Part shown: positions 44,269 to 56,727 of the stretch, in pieces
Numbering within the stretch: position 1 is the first letter of the stretch
How the letters are laid out: each line of letters starts with the position of its first letter
Assembly (NCBI GenBank): GCA_030765065.1
Contig: CM060990.1
Coordinates: 7,684,001 to 7,748,000 of the forward strand
Origin: Deroplatys truncata
Lineage: Eukaryota > Arthropoda > Insecta > Mantodea > Mantidae
Reading direction: 5' to 3'
DNA length: 64,000 nucleotides
Position numbers and translations under genes: made by a program
The notes under the pieces: generated by a model
What the model was told of the DNA's origin: nothing
The model's database searches: none
What the model saw: only the letters and a program-made list of their open reading frames with translations

Positions 44269-46863
44269 TTGCATTGTACTGTTTCTGGCCTTCAGGTTTC
44301 CAATGCCAGTATAGTGGATCCGGCTACCATCGCTAACGTTCTGGGTGCTGCTTTTGAGGCGGTATCCTGTTCAGACCATTATTCCGCCGGCTTTCGCTCT
44401 ATCAAAACCGGCTGGATTCCGACACCTTTAATTTTCGGTCTGCTAATAATGAGTGTTATAATGAACTTTTCACAATGAGGGAGCTGGAGCACGCTCCTCA
44501 TTGCTTTAGGCACTCCGCTCCTGGGCCGGACGGCATTCATGTCCTGATGTTAAAGAACCTTTCAGCCGACAGTAAACTCTTTCTCTTACAGGTCTATAAC
44601 TGTATTTGGCAAGACGGCATTTTTCCTTCCGTTTGGCGCGAAGCCACCATTGTCCCTATTCTTAAGCCTGGGAAGGATCGCCAACTACCTTCCAGCTGCC
44701 GCCCTATCTCCCTCACCAGTTGCATTTGCAAGGTGATGGAGCGCATGATCAACGGGCGGTTGACATGCTGGCTTGAGTCTCAGAAACTTCTAGCGAACGC
44801 TCAGTGCGGATTTCGTCGCTATCGCTCTACCGTCGACCATCTGGTGTCCCTGTCGACGCATGTTATGAATGGATTTCTGAGAAAGTGTCAAACCGTGGCT
44901 GTGTTTTTTGACCTGGAGAAAGCTTATGACACTTGTTGGAGGGGCGGCGTTTTACGTACACTTCACGCATGGAATATCCGCGGTCGTCTTCCCATATTTC
45001 TTCGGGAGTTCATGACGGACCGCGTGTTTTGTGTACGTGTGGGCTCGGTTTTATCTCGTCATTTTATTCAAGAGAACGGAGTACCGCAGGGCTCTGTACT
45101 CAGTGTCACACTTTTTGCGATTGCTATCAACCCCATTGTTGATTGTATTCCACCTGGCATGTCATCGTCCCTTTTTGTTGAAGATTTTGCCATTTATTGC
45201 AGTTCACGGCGGACCTGTCTGCTCGAACGCCGTCTCCAGAGCTGTATCGACCGTCTCTACGCCTGGAGTAACGCCAACGGCTTTAATTTCTCCGCCGAGA
45301 AATCCGTCTGCATCAACTTTTGGCGCCGGAAGGCTTTCCCTCCGCCCTCTCTCCATCTAGAGCCAGGGATACTTCCGTTTGCAGACGAGGCGAAATTTTT
45401 GGGGTTGATCTTTGATAGAAAATTGTGTTGGACTTCGCACATTTCCTTTTTAAAAGCAAAGTGTGGCCGTTCTCTTAATCTTTTACGTGTTTTAAGTGGC
45501 ACATCCTGGGGAGCTGATCGGACCGTCCTTCTGCGTCTATATCGCTCTTTGGTCCGATGCAAACTTGATTACGGGTGTATTGTCTTTTCCTCGGCACGTC
45601 CATCTGTGCTACGTCGCTTGAATCCCATTCATCATCGTGGTATTAGAGTCGCTACAGGGGCCTTTCCAACTAGCCCCGTGCCCAAACTTTACGCTGAAGC
45701 TGCAGAGCCTCCGCTGTCCTCCAGGCGTGAGATGCTCTTGTGTAGCTATGCCTGTCGACTCTCCAGCTTGCCTGACCACCCGTGCTTCGCGGCATTTTAC
45801 GAGGATTCGCTTGATCGGCAATATTTAGTTAGCTCCTCTGCATTGCTCCTCCAGGGATTAGATTTTGTCAGCTTCTTCGGCATTTGGACGTTACGCCAGC
45901 GCCGGCCCTTCCAAGGGGGGAAACGCGTTTTCCTCCATGGTTGCGCGCTGAGGCCCTCTGTAACCTTGGGTTATCGTCGATGCCGAAGAATGAGACCCCT
46001 TCTTCAGTCTTTAGATCAGCGTTTTTAGAACTTCTTTCGCAATTCGGGGACTTTGATTTTATCTTTACTAATGGATCTAAGATTGACGCTGGAGTATGAT
46101 ATGCCTTTTTTGTGGTGGAAATAGCTTTACCTTTCGTTTACCAGAGCAATGTTCGATTTTTACCGCCGAACGTTTTAGCATTTATCAGTCTCTTTTATAC
46201 ATTCAGCGGCACGACTTACGGCACTGTTTTATTTGTTCCGACTCCCTGAGTGCTCTTCAAAGTATTAGCTCACTGTATAGTTACCACCCGCTCGTACAGC
46301 GCATTCATGACCTGCTCCACTCGCTTGGTGTCTCCGGCATCAGCGTCTCCTTCATGTGGATTCCAGGTCATGTGGGCATCTCATGTAATGAGTCTGCCGA
46401 CACCGCTGCCAAATCGGCGATTTTATCACCCAGAGGTTTTACCTCTGTTGTTCCCTCGTCAGATTTGTTTATTGTTTTACGTCGCCGCATCCTCTCGCTT
46501 TGGAGCGATAAGTGGACTGCCCTCCGGGGGAACAAGTTGCGGGAGGTTAAACCTCTCCCGTTAGTCTGGACTTCCTCTTCCCGTGCTTCTCGTCGGGAAG
46601 AGGTAATTTTAACACGCCTTCGTATCGGACATTGCATTTTTAGTCATAGGTATTTGCTGAGTGGTGACCGCGCACCTCTCTGTGGGCAGTGTGATGCACC
46701 CTTAACGGTGCGACACGTTTTAGAGGAGTGTCAGGTTTTAGCTGCATTGCGTGTTCGTGTGGGTCTGCCTGTTGGCCTAGCCAACGTTTTGGCAGACGAC
46801 GTGCGTGCTGTAGAGTGTGTTTTACGTTTTATTCGTGACTGTGATTTTAATCTGGGCATTTGA
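44269..46863 (+). pseudogene. LINE ORF2 3' half (RT and RNase H), copy 4
   Basis: The frame from 44475 is open for 517 codons: APGPDGIHVLML, SCRPISLTS, GFRRYRSTVDHL, FFDLEKAYD, then SSLFVEDFAIY, where the catalytic FVDD has become FVED. A frameshift near 45850 and a stop near 46096 break the RNase H domain (FTNGSKIDAG, TAERFSIY, WIPGHVGISCNESADTAAK). The last frame runs to the natural end, NVLADDVRAVECVLRF, at 46863. The RT would be catalytically dead. Confidence 0.85.
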
Positions 46864-47164
46864 TGCGTTGAGCGCCCTTTAGCTCTGCAATTTTGTACTG
46901 TGTGTTTTAATGGGGACTCTACTCCCCACTGGACATTTGGCGCTCATGTCCCTCGCATTCTACAGTTCTTGACACGTTTTACTCTTATTGCCTATTCTTT
47001 TATTGTGTTGGTTTTTGGGATTGGTGTATTGTTGTTTTTAGCTTTTGTACATCGCGGCTTTGTCCCGTTTTTAAATTATGCGGTTCTTTTATATTTTTGA
47101 CTATATTTTATACATTGTAAGGGCGCTGATGACCTTAGTAGTTTAGCGCCCTTAAACCGCATCT
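44269..47164 (+). mobile_element. I-superfamily LINE copy 4, 5'-truncated, fused to copy 3
   Basis: It starts inside ORF2 (CATTGTACTGTTTCTGG, equal to 6467 of copy 1) and runs to the 3' UTR. The terminal hairpin is intact (AAGGGCGCT...AGCGCCCTT, about 47119-47153), with only a remnant of the (ATC)n tail. The join with copy 3 lies at a shared GCATT. By RNase H sequence (TAERFSIYQS) it belongs with copy 2, while copy 3 belongs with copy 1 (TAELYSIYQC). Confidence 0.85.
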
Positions 47165-50100
47165 CCACATTAACAACTCTTATTGGCGGATCACCCAATA
47201 TTCCGCGCGTAGCAAGCGGCTATAAACCCTTGTTGCTCGCATCGGCTACTACGCATCTGATTGGACGTTGCATTGAAGCTCCTTATTGGTCACTGCATTC
47301 AGTGCTGCGATTGGTTCTAACCCAGTCGTACACAATGAAAGCTTCTTCTACACCACCAACCACCGTTCCCGACCAAAATACGGTTACCGCAGATCCACCT
47401 GAACCCATTTCCTGCAGTACTCCTGTACTCTATTACCTTAATGGCAGTGACAGCACTCAATTTATTGGAAGGAGCTTAACTGTCGACCCCCCTTTCCCAC
47501 TCTCTCAAGAAACTTCTCAACTCTCCTCCTATAGCAGAAGGCACGACAAGCATTTGTAGTTCATGTTCAACAAAAAATTCTGGAACTGTCTTCTGTTGAG
47601 GCTACTGTTCCTCCAGATTTACGCCCCCTCTTCCGTCTTGAATTGGTACTGCCTCTACTTGTCCGCAACTGAGTCCCTAGCAGGCACTGGAGTCCAAGTT
47701 GCTACAAACAGAGGAACCTTCAACCTATTCTCGCTATACATACCTCCAAGAAGGCCTATTCGAGAACGAAAACTGGACGCTGTATTTTCGCACACCTCGC
47801 CTACTATAGCGATGGGCGACCTCAATGCCAAAAGTCCAGCCTGGAATTCAACTGTTCGCAACCATAAAGGTATGGTTCCGGAACACTACACCAAACAACA
47901 TAAACTCTCAATCCTTGCTCCGTCCTCACCTACTATCACCTACGGTGACCGACGTCCACCGGACTGATTAGACATCACCCTCCTCAAGGGCATACGCTAC
48001 CATCCCCAGATCTTTACTCTCCTAGAGCTTAGCTCTTACCACTATCCTCTACTTCTTCTCTTCAAAGCAAAACCGTCTACCAAGACTCTCCCAACTTCCT
48101 CCAATCCCCGGCAGACTAACTCGAGCAAATATACACAACTGCTGGCAGAACTACCAGCTACCATCCAGCCGTGCAATAGTTCCGGTGGCGCCAACACCCT
48201 TGCAGCAGCCATCACCGCAACCATGTACCAAACCATGGTCGCAGCTACCACCCCAGGAGACGCCTCACCACCCAACAAAGGCCAATCCTTCTCAACATTC
48301 CTCAACTCATAGCCGCCAAAAACCGAGATAGGAGAAACTACCAACGCACGAGCAGTCCACTATGCAAGAGGGAATGGAACCGTCCCCACACCCTGGTAAA
48401 ACTGGAGATCCTGAACCACTGTAATGACGAGTGGGAACGGTGCTTGTGCAGTTTCGACACCGAGCACTCCTCTCTCTGGAGGATGTCGTAGGCAATCCTC
48501 CGCATACCCCCGTCGGACCATCCTTTAATTGATGGAAACCGATTTGCTCACTCGGCAAGAGAAAAAGTGGAACTTATGGCGGAGCACTTAGCTTCCACCT
48601 TCCATCCAGCAGACCAGCCTGATGATCAACATGCTGAGCAGATCAACGTAGCGGTGCGGACCTACCTCTCCACACCCTACCCGGTCCTGAACATTCAATA
48701 TACCACCACGGAAGAAGTCGGCAACCTTCTTGCATCTGTCCAACACTATAAATCAGCCTGTACTGACAACCTGCCTTACGCTGCTTTCAAACCACTTCCA
48801 CCAAACTGGATCCAGTTTATTGTCCACCTTTTCAATAGTTTACTCCTCCTGGCTCACTTTCCTAAGGCCTGGAAACATGCCCAATTCGTCATGCTCCGCA
48901 AACCAGGGAAAAACCCACACCATCCTAGCAGTTACAGTCCCATCAGTCTCCTTTCCACCCTCAGTAAGCTGTATGAGAAGGTCGTACAACACAGCCTACA
49001 AAGCCTACTCGACATTAACAACATACTCCGCGCGGAGCAATTTGTTTTCCGGAGGAAGCACTGCACAACGCAACAGCTCCTTCGCCTCGTGGACGAGATC
49101 GTACGTGGGTTCAATAACAAACACTGTGTTGCAGCCCTATTTCTGGACATCTCCCTAGCCTTCGGTTCCGCCTGGCACGAAGGCCTCCTATATATCGGCT
49201 CATACAGTACGACATCCCGCCATACATCATACACCTCCTTCATAGCTACCTCCACAACCGCTCCTTTGTCGTCACTAAGGAAGCAATCCATTCTCAACTC
49301 TACGCCATCAATGCAGGGGTACCCCAAAGCAGCGTCCTAAACCCCCTGCTCTTCCTCACATAAATCAATACTCTCTCAACCCTACAGGGCTGCAACCTGT
49401 ATCTCTTTGCTGACGACACTGCGGTCACCACCGCTTCAACCCATCACACAGTCGCAGTCCATCGCCTACAGCGATATGCGAACATGCTGTCTGCGTGGTT
49501 CGCTACCTGGAGACTGGCACTCAATGCTACTAAATCCCAAGCAGTTACCTTCAGCAGACGCCCACTACAGGACACCCCCACCATCCTCCTGGTCGAGGAA
49601 GATGTACCATGGTCCACTGAGGCACGCTACCTCGGAGTAACCCTCGACATGTGCCTCACTTGGAAGGCGGATCTCAGTCTCTAGCATCCAACATCTCTAG
49701 AAGAATGACCATGCTGCACCATCTTTACAACAGGAAATCTGCGATGTTTCTCAACAACAAACTACTCCTCTATAAACAAGTACTCCGACCTGCTATTACC
49801 TACGCCTGGCAAGTCTGGGGAGCTGCTCCTAAGAGCCACCTCTACAAACTTCAATCCTTGCAAAACCGTTACCTTCGGGCTTCAGTGGCCGCCGATTGAT
49901 ATATCCCAAATGCCAACATCCATTCTGATCTATTCTTCCCTACCCTCAACGACTACATTCTGCACCTCTCCCAGAGCTTTTATGCCAAATTACCCTCCAG
50001 CTTCAACCAGCTCATCCGCAACCTTGGGGAGTATGACATCGACCCCGGGGCTAAATGCAAGCGTCCCAGACTTGTACTTGGACCGCCTTAATCTACGTAC

Positions 50101-50713
50101 CTATAGTAACTGCCACTTGTGTGTTAAAAAATACACCTCCATATCTTGCACCACCCTTAACCCACCATTCTTACTCCAACCTCCATCCCAGTGCCAGTAA
50201 GGGATTCATGCTGGAATGGCAATAGTCGAAGGACCCTCCCCATACACGGGAGACATCCCTTCAGCGACTCCACTCTGCTGTGTCTACAGTAAGGCAATTT
50301 TCTGGTAATACATTCACATCCTCCTCCAAAATCTACCACACACTTCATACTACACCTCATGTATCGTGTCAGCCAGTCCGTCCCTGATAATGCAGTACAC
50401 TCCACTAGTCCGTCTGTTAAACTACCATAGTACTCAAACTGTCCATACCACCCCTCATTTCCCGGGGTTCTGCACAGACTCCGGTATGTGTAGAACCCGG
50501 GCCAATCATCGCTCACTTCCATGTAATTGCAGGTCTTCATGTCCGTCTGCACTTTCCGGGGTGCTCAGCGGAGCCCGGCTTGCACGCATGCACTTCATCA
50601 CCACCTCTCTCCTATTTATGCTTAATTTGCATGTTGCATGGGGAGGCGATGTATTTCCTGCGGATGATCGCCACCAGGGCGGCGGGTGTGGGGCCGCCCC
50701 TTAAAAAATAAAA
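47165..50713 (+). mobile_element. Jockey-type LINE, decayed
   Basis: It directly follows the LINE fusion. The order is a short gag-like N-terminus (47335-47559, Thr/Pro-rich), then the C-terminal half of an endonuclease (LYIPPRRPIRERK, MGDLNAKSPAWNS), so the gag C-terminus and endonuclease N-terminus are missing. Next come RT, thumb, a 3' UTR ending GGCGGGTGTGGGGCCGCCCC and a short A-rich tail (TTAAAAAATAAAAAA) at 50700-50715. The FADD catalytic box, A-rich tail and lack of RNase H fit the Jockey clade. CCAAT-like ATTGG motifs repeat near its 5' end. No target-site duplication was found. Confidence 0.75.
48567..49899 (+). pseudogene. Jockey-type reverse transcriptase, broken
   Basis: RT motifs in order: HFPKAWKHAQFVMLRKPGK, SSYSPISLLSTLSKLYEKVV, EQFVFRRKHCTTQQLLRLVD, LFLDISLAFGSAWHEGLLY with the first catalytic Asp, GVPQSSVLNPLLF, YLFADDTAV (intact catalytic pair), YLGVTLDMCLTWKADL. 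A thumb segment ends LLLYKQVLRPAITYAWQVWG. Frameshifts near 49190 and 49660 and stops near 49360 and 49682 inactivate it. The neighbouring I-type LINEs differ throughout. Confidence 0.8.
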
Positions 50714-50747
50714 AAGGCCATTTCACCCGATCTAGTCATTCAGCATT

Positions 50748-50782
50748 CTGATAATGGGAGAGATGTACGCTCCCAAAACGTC
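50748..50782 (+). ncRNA. Degenerate hammerhead-like motif
   Basis: CTGATAA, T, GGGAG, loop, CTCCC, AAAAC, GTC has the layout of the hammerhead at 31738-31783 (CTGANGA, T, stem II, GAAAC, GTC). Two core positions differ: the second G of CUGANGA and the G of GAAA. Stem II is perfect. It looks like a dead Penelope-type hammerhead, or chance. Confidence 0.35.
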
Positions 50783-50830
50783 GATGTACCAACATCACCT
50801 CACCTGGCTTGAAACACGAGAATGTCTAGA

Positions 50831-53357
50831 ACAGATATTTTTAATGTTAATAAAAAGTCGCGTTTTAGTAATTTCTGTATCTTTATGCTGACGAAGTACG
50901 ACATATCATTCATTTAGTATAAGACTGTGTACAGAAACTTAGTCTCAGAAATTCATTGAGATTTGCAACGAGAGCGTCAAGTATAAAGGGCATATTGGTT
51001 TGTCTTCATTTGTTTCGAACGCGGGTTTTAACTTTGCAGATTCAAATTAGAAACAGAGTTCACGATTAGTATATTCCTAAAATAAACTCAGGAGAGATGC
51101 TGTTGGTCTTTCTGGTTCTGTGAATTAAAGCATAAGGAAACCATAGCTTCTCAAGCCAGGTGCATAGGTGGACTGTGGCTTCATTCTGCAGAGTGAACCA
51201 GCAAAGGTCTTTAAAATAGCTAAGCGGTGGAGATGTGTTTAGAGGTCTATAGTGAAAATGTTCTAACGCAGATGTTGCCACGGAAAGTGTGGCTCAAATA
51301 CTTCCATCTCTGCTCCTTTACTATTCTTCTTTCAGGCCATTCTCTTTCCCGTTCCTCACCCTATAGTGTTTGGAACCGCAAACTAACGCAGGGTTCGTCT
51401 CGGTTTAGTATACAATAAGACTTGAAAAGGGATGTTGGAGGATGGTCACTAGGTGATAAATTGCAAGGAAAAAACTGTTGTAAGTTTGCTTCCTTTCGGT
51501 TCGGATTTGTTTGCTCGTGGAAAGCCGATGTTTCGCACGTTTTCTCTAAACGTCATAGTCTAAATCGTGTTGTTAATAACGGCAACAAACGGTGTTGGTG
51601 TTCTCTAGGAAATAAGCCTTTCAAGTCAACTTCTAGATAAAAGTTTCGGTAAGGCCGCTGCCACTTTTAACATTTCTCAGAACAGTTCTTGTAAGAGCAA
51701 ATCGTTTTGTAGAGTGTTAAAGCCTTGAATTTATGAAGAAGCAACTGGATCTGTGGTTATAGATTTTTATTTTTTCCGTGTTTAATCTTCGCTAAAGAGG
51801 GTAAAACGCTTCTTTGTGTTTGTGACTTAAGTCAGTGACTAAAGAAACTAAAGAACACGAAGAATCGCTGGTTCACAAGAACTCAACGCTGAACCTGACA
51901 ATGATTGGTAAAACAGATATCAGAGAACTAGACACTACGTTCAAAAGGAGCATAGTAGGGCATATTGGTGCCAGAAAAAATCAGTATGTGTTATGATAAA
52001 TTATCGATGGAAGTGCGATGAAAGAAGAACGTCTATGAATTTGGCAATGTTCTCCAATAAACAAATTATGGTTGGGCAAAGTGTGGATTTAAATGAGAGT
52101 GTGATGCACGCATTTTCAACAAATAGGAGGGAAGGATGGATTTTCGTCTCAATGAACAGTAATAACATCCACTTCCGCATTTCTGGTTTTCGGGTGTGTA
52201 CTTTATAATTGTGGTTAAGTAATTTATTCTTATTCACTCCGGAATTCCATTCGTGTACATGGGCGCGGAAAAAACTGGTTATTTCTAGAGGTAAATGTTA
52301 AGAATTAAAAATGCGAACTCAATTACCAATCTTCAAAAACCGCCACTGCTTAAACCACATAAATGTATTGTTTGGAAATACAGCACATCTTTGTTACTGT
52401 ATGATATTGATATAGCCCGAACGTTGGTTTCAATATCTAATTAACATTCATTTTTTTACACAATATGGATATATTGTGGAATTAATCTCTGTATGAAAGC
52501 TCCTTACCTCCCTCTGTCACCACGTTGATTTCAGCCAAGGCATTGGCATTACATGATTCTGCAAGCCACCTTATGAGTTTCATCACAGCTGAGATGCAAT
52601 GGCCAATATCGTAGCTTTTATGGATCCAAATGTAGCTCCGACGTCATCTCCAACATTTTGTGGACACTTACCTTACATGTACCGACCGGCTTTCTTTTGT
52701 ACGTTTCAAACTTGGCCGCCATTTCAGCGAAATATATAACCACCGACAGCGTATTTAATTTGTAGACGAGAAAGAAGGCGGCAGTGGTCTACATGCCTTT
52801 GACGGGCCGATAGAATGTGTTTAAGGCTGATGTGAGATGTAGAAGAGAGTTGGTCGTTTATCAGCAGCGTATTTTGTTTTGATGCCATCACTCAACGAGC
52901 ACTCCACGTCCCCAGCACATGAGGGGAGTGCGATATACCGTCTACCGCAGGGCAACTGGAGTGGCAGTGTGCGTTTGTAAAACAACTCCAAGTGAACGTC
53001 ATGTGATGTAGTTGTGTGAAACAACGTCGCCAGCAGTGCACCTCTTGAGGAAAACATTAAAGCAGAATATATCAAATAACAGAATATGGCCCGAATGAAG
53101 TCAGAATTCGGGTCACATCCTTCGAATCATCCTATCGAGTTAGCGAACGGCGCAGTAAATGATTTCGCCCACAGCAACATATTATAATTTAATTCTGTAC
53201 TCTTATACCAGCATGTAAAGAAGCAATAATGAAAATCTTAGCTCTTGGATCAGTTTCGTGAACAGACGTGATAGCGGAGGTTCAGGTTGTTAACACCGGC
53301 AACAAGAGGAAACTGTTCAAGTTGTTTCCGATTCGTTATGCTAAACAAGAAAACGCT
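50831..53357. other. About 2.5 kb with nothing recognised
   Basis: AT-rich DNA without a convincing gene. Short frames (for example 51422-51640 and 51993-52208) have no domain. No microsatellite, inverted repeat or SINE head is evident. Confidence 0.45.
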
Positions 53358-56300
53358 AGGAGACAGAATTCCTTTATTATAAATTCGGTACTACCAGTAA
53401 TACGGTTTGAAAGGAGCAGAGAATTCCTTTATTATAAATGTGGTACTACCAGTAATACGGTTTGAAAGGAGGAGAGAACTCCTTTATTATCAATGTGGTA
53501 CTACCAGTAATACGGTTTGAAACGAGGAGAGAACTCCTATATTATCAATGTGGTACTACCAGTAATACGGTTTGAAAGGAGCAGAGAATTCCTTTATTAT
53601 CAATGTGGTACTACCAGTAATACGGTTTGAAAGGAGGAGAGAACTCCTTTATTATCAATGTGGTACTACCAGTAATACGGTTTGAAAGGAGCAGAGAATT
53701 CCTTTATTATCAATGTGGTACTACCAGTAATACGGTTTGAAAGGAGGAGAGAACTCCTTTATTATCAATGTGGTACTACCAGTAATACGGTTTGAAAGGA
53801 GCAGAGAATTCCTTTATTATTAATGTGGTACTACCAGTAATACGGTTTGAAAGGAGGAGAGAACTCCTTTATTATCAATGTGGTACTACCAGTAATACGG
53901 TTTGAAATGAGGAGAGAACTCCTTTATTATCAATGTGGTACTACCAGTAATACGGTTTGAAAGGAGGAGAGAACTCCTTTATTATTAATGTGGTACTACC
54001 AGTAATACGGTTTGAAAGGAGCAGAGAATTCCTTTATTATCAGTGTGATGCTACCAGTAATACGGTTTGAAAGGAGCAGAGAATTCCTTTATTATCAATG
54101 TGGTACTACCAGTAATACGGTTTGAAACGAGGAGAGAACTCCTTTATTATTAATGTGGTACTACCAGTAATATGGTTTGAAAGGAGCAGAGAACTCCTTT
54201 ATTATCAGTGTGATGCTACTAGTAATACGGTTTGAAACGAGGAGAGAACTCCTTTATTATCAGTGTGATGCTACCAGTAATACGGTTTGAAACGAGGAGA
54301 GAACTCCTTTATTATCAGTGTGGTACTACCAGTAATACGGTTTGAAAGGAGGAGAGAACTCCTTTATTATCAGTGTGATGCTACCAGTAATACTGTTTGA
54401 AAGGAGGAGAGAACTCCTTTATTATCAATGTGGTACTACCAGTAATACGGTTTGAAAGGAGGAGAGAACTCCTTTATTATCAGTGTGATGCTACCAGTAA
54501 TACGGTTTGAAAGGAGGACAGAACTTCTTAATTATCAGTGTGATGCTACCAGTAATACGGTTTGAAAGGAGGAGAGAACTCCTTTATTATCAGTGTGATG
54601 CTACCAGTAATACTGTTTGAAAAGAGGAGAGAACTCCTTTCATATCAGTGTGGTACTACCAGTAGTACGGTTTGAAAGGAGGAGAGAACTCCTTTATTAT
54701 CGGTGTGGTACTACCAGTAATACGGTTTGAAAGGAGGACAGAACTCCTTTATTATCAGTGTGGTGCTACCAGTAATACGGTTTGAAAGGAGGAGAGAACT
54801 CCTTTATTATCAATGTGGTACTACCAGTAATACGGTTTGAAAGGAGGAGAGAACTCCTTTATTATCAATGTGGTACTACCAGTAATACGGTTTGAAAGGA
54901 GGAGAGAACTCCTTTATTATCAGTGTGATGCTACCAGTAATACGGTTTGAAAGGAGGACAGAACTTCTTTATTATCAGTGTGATGCTACCAGTAATACGG
55001 TTTGAAAGGAGGAGAGAACTCCTTTATTATCAGTGTGATGCTACCAGTAATACTGTTTGAAAAGAGGAGAGAACTCCTTTCATATCAGTGTGGTACTACC
55101 AGTAGTACGGTTTGAAAGGAGGAGAGAACTCCTTTATTATCGGTGTGGTACTACCAGTAATACGGTTTGAAAGGAGGACAGAACTCCTTTATTATCAGTG
55201 TGGTGCTACCAGTAATACGGTTTGAAAGGAGGAGAGAACTCCTTTATTATCAATGTGGTACTACCAGTAATACGGTTTGAAAGGAGGAGAGAACTCCTTT
55301 ATTATCAGTGTGGTACTACCAGTAATACGGTTTGAAAGGAGGACAGAACTCCTTTATTATCAATGTGATATTACCAGTAATACGGTTTGAAAGGAGGAGA
55401 GAACTCCTTTATTATCAATGTGGTACTACCAGTAATACGGTTTGAAAGGAGCAGAGAATTCCTTTATTATAAATCCGGTACTACCAGTAATACGGTTTGA
55501 AAGGAGCAGAGAATTCCTTTATTATAAAAAAGGTACTACCAGTAATACGGTTTGAAACGAGGAGAGAACTCCTTTATTATCAATGTGGTACTACCAGTAA
55601 TACGGTTTGAAACGAGGAGAGAACTCCTTTATTATCAATGTGATGCTACCAGTAATACGGTTTGAAACGAGGAGAGAACTCCTTTATTATCAATGTGGTA
55701 CTACCAGTAATACGGTTTGAAACGAGGAGAGGTTTCCTTTATTATCAATGTGGAACTACCAGTAATACGGTTTGAAAGGAGGAGAGAACTCCTTTATAAT
55801 CAATGTGGTACTACCAGTAATACGGTTTGAAAGGAGCAGAGAATTCCTTTATTATCAATGTGGTACTACCAGTAATACGGTTTGAAACGAGGAGAGAACT
55901 CCTTTATTATGAATGTGGTACTACCAGTAATACGGTTTGAAAGGAGGAGAGAACTCCTTTATTATCAATGTGATACTACCAATAATACGGTTTGAAACGA
56001 GGAGAGAACTCCTTTATTATCAATGTGGTACTACAGGAAATACGGTTTGAAAGGAGGAGAGAACTCCTTTATTATCAATGTGGTGCTACCAGTAATACGG
56101 TTTGAAAGGAGCAGAGAACTCCTTTATTATCAATGTGGTACTACCAATAATACGGTTTGAAACGAGGAGAGAATTCCTTTATTATCAATGTGGTACTACC
56201 AGTAATACGGTTTGAAAGGAGCAGAGAATTCCTTTATTATAAATGTGGTACTACCAGTAATACGGTTTGAAAGGAGGAGAGAACTCCTTTATTATCAATG

Positions 56301-56478
56301 TGGTACTACCAGTAATACGGTTTGAAACGAGGAGAGAACTCCTTTATTATCAATGTGGTACTACGAGTAATACGGTTTGAAACGAGGAGAGAACTCCTTT
56401 ATTATCAATGTGGTACTGCCAGCAATACGGTTTGAAAGGAGGAGAGAACTCCTTTATTATCAATGTGGTACTACCAGT
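53358..56478. repeat. 55-bp minisatellite, about 57 units
   Basis: The unit runs TACGGTTTGAAAGGAGGAGA, GAACTCCTTTATTATCAATG, TGGTACTACCAGTAA. The anchor TACGG at 53401 and at 56426 is separated by 3,025 bases, exactly 55 units, and intermediate anchors (54006, 55216) also fall on multiples of 55. So no net insertion or deletion occurred. Each unit has a dyad AAAGGAG...CTCCTTT. A common variant has GGAGCAGAGAATTCC. An 8-unit block is duplicated (see findings). Confidence 0.95.
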
Positions 56479-56712
56479 ACTATAGATTGAAATGAAGAAA
56501 GGAAGCTTTTATTGTATTAATCCGATACTACCGGTACTATAGATTGAAATGAAGAAAGGAAGCTTTTATTGTATTAATCTGATACTACCAGTACTACAGA
56601 TTGAAATGAAGAATGGAAGTTTTTATTGTATTAATCTAATACTACCAGTACTACAGACTGAAGTGAAGAAAAAAAGATTTGATTGTGTATCTGATACTAC
56701 CAGTACTACAGA
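56479..56712. repeat. 57-bp diverged edge of the minisatellite
   Basis: Four units of ACTATAGATTGAAATGAAGA, AAGGAAGCTTTTATTGTATT, AATCTGATACTACCAGT. They keep TTGAAA, the GATACTACCAGT core and the layout of the 55-bp unit, but are 57 bp long and more diverged. Array edges commonly hold the older units. Open frames over them are by-products. Confidence 0.85.
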
Positions 56713-56727
56713 AGTAGTATTAGTTCC

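Noticed and set aside
53358..56478. Regular repeats suggestive of a CRISPR array
   Set aside because: Units are directly adjacent and almost identical throughout, with no variable spacers, no cas genes and a eukaryotic context. It is a minisatellite.
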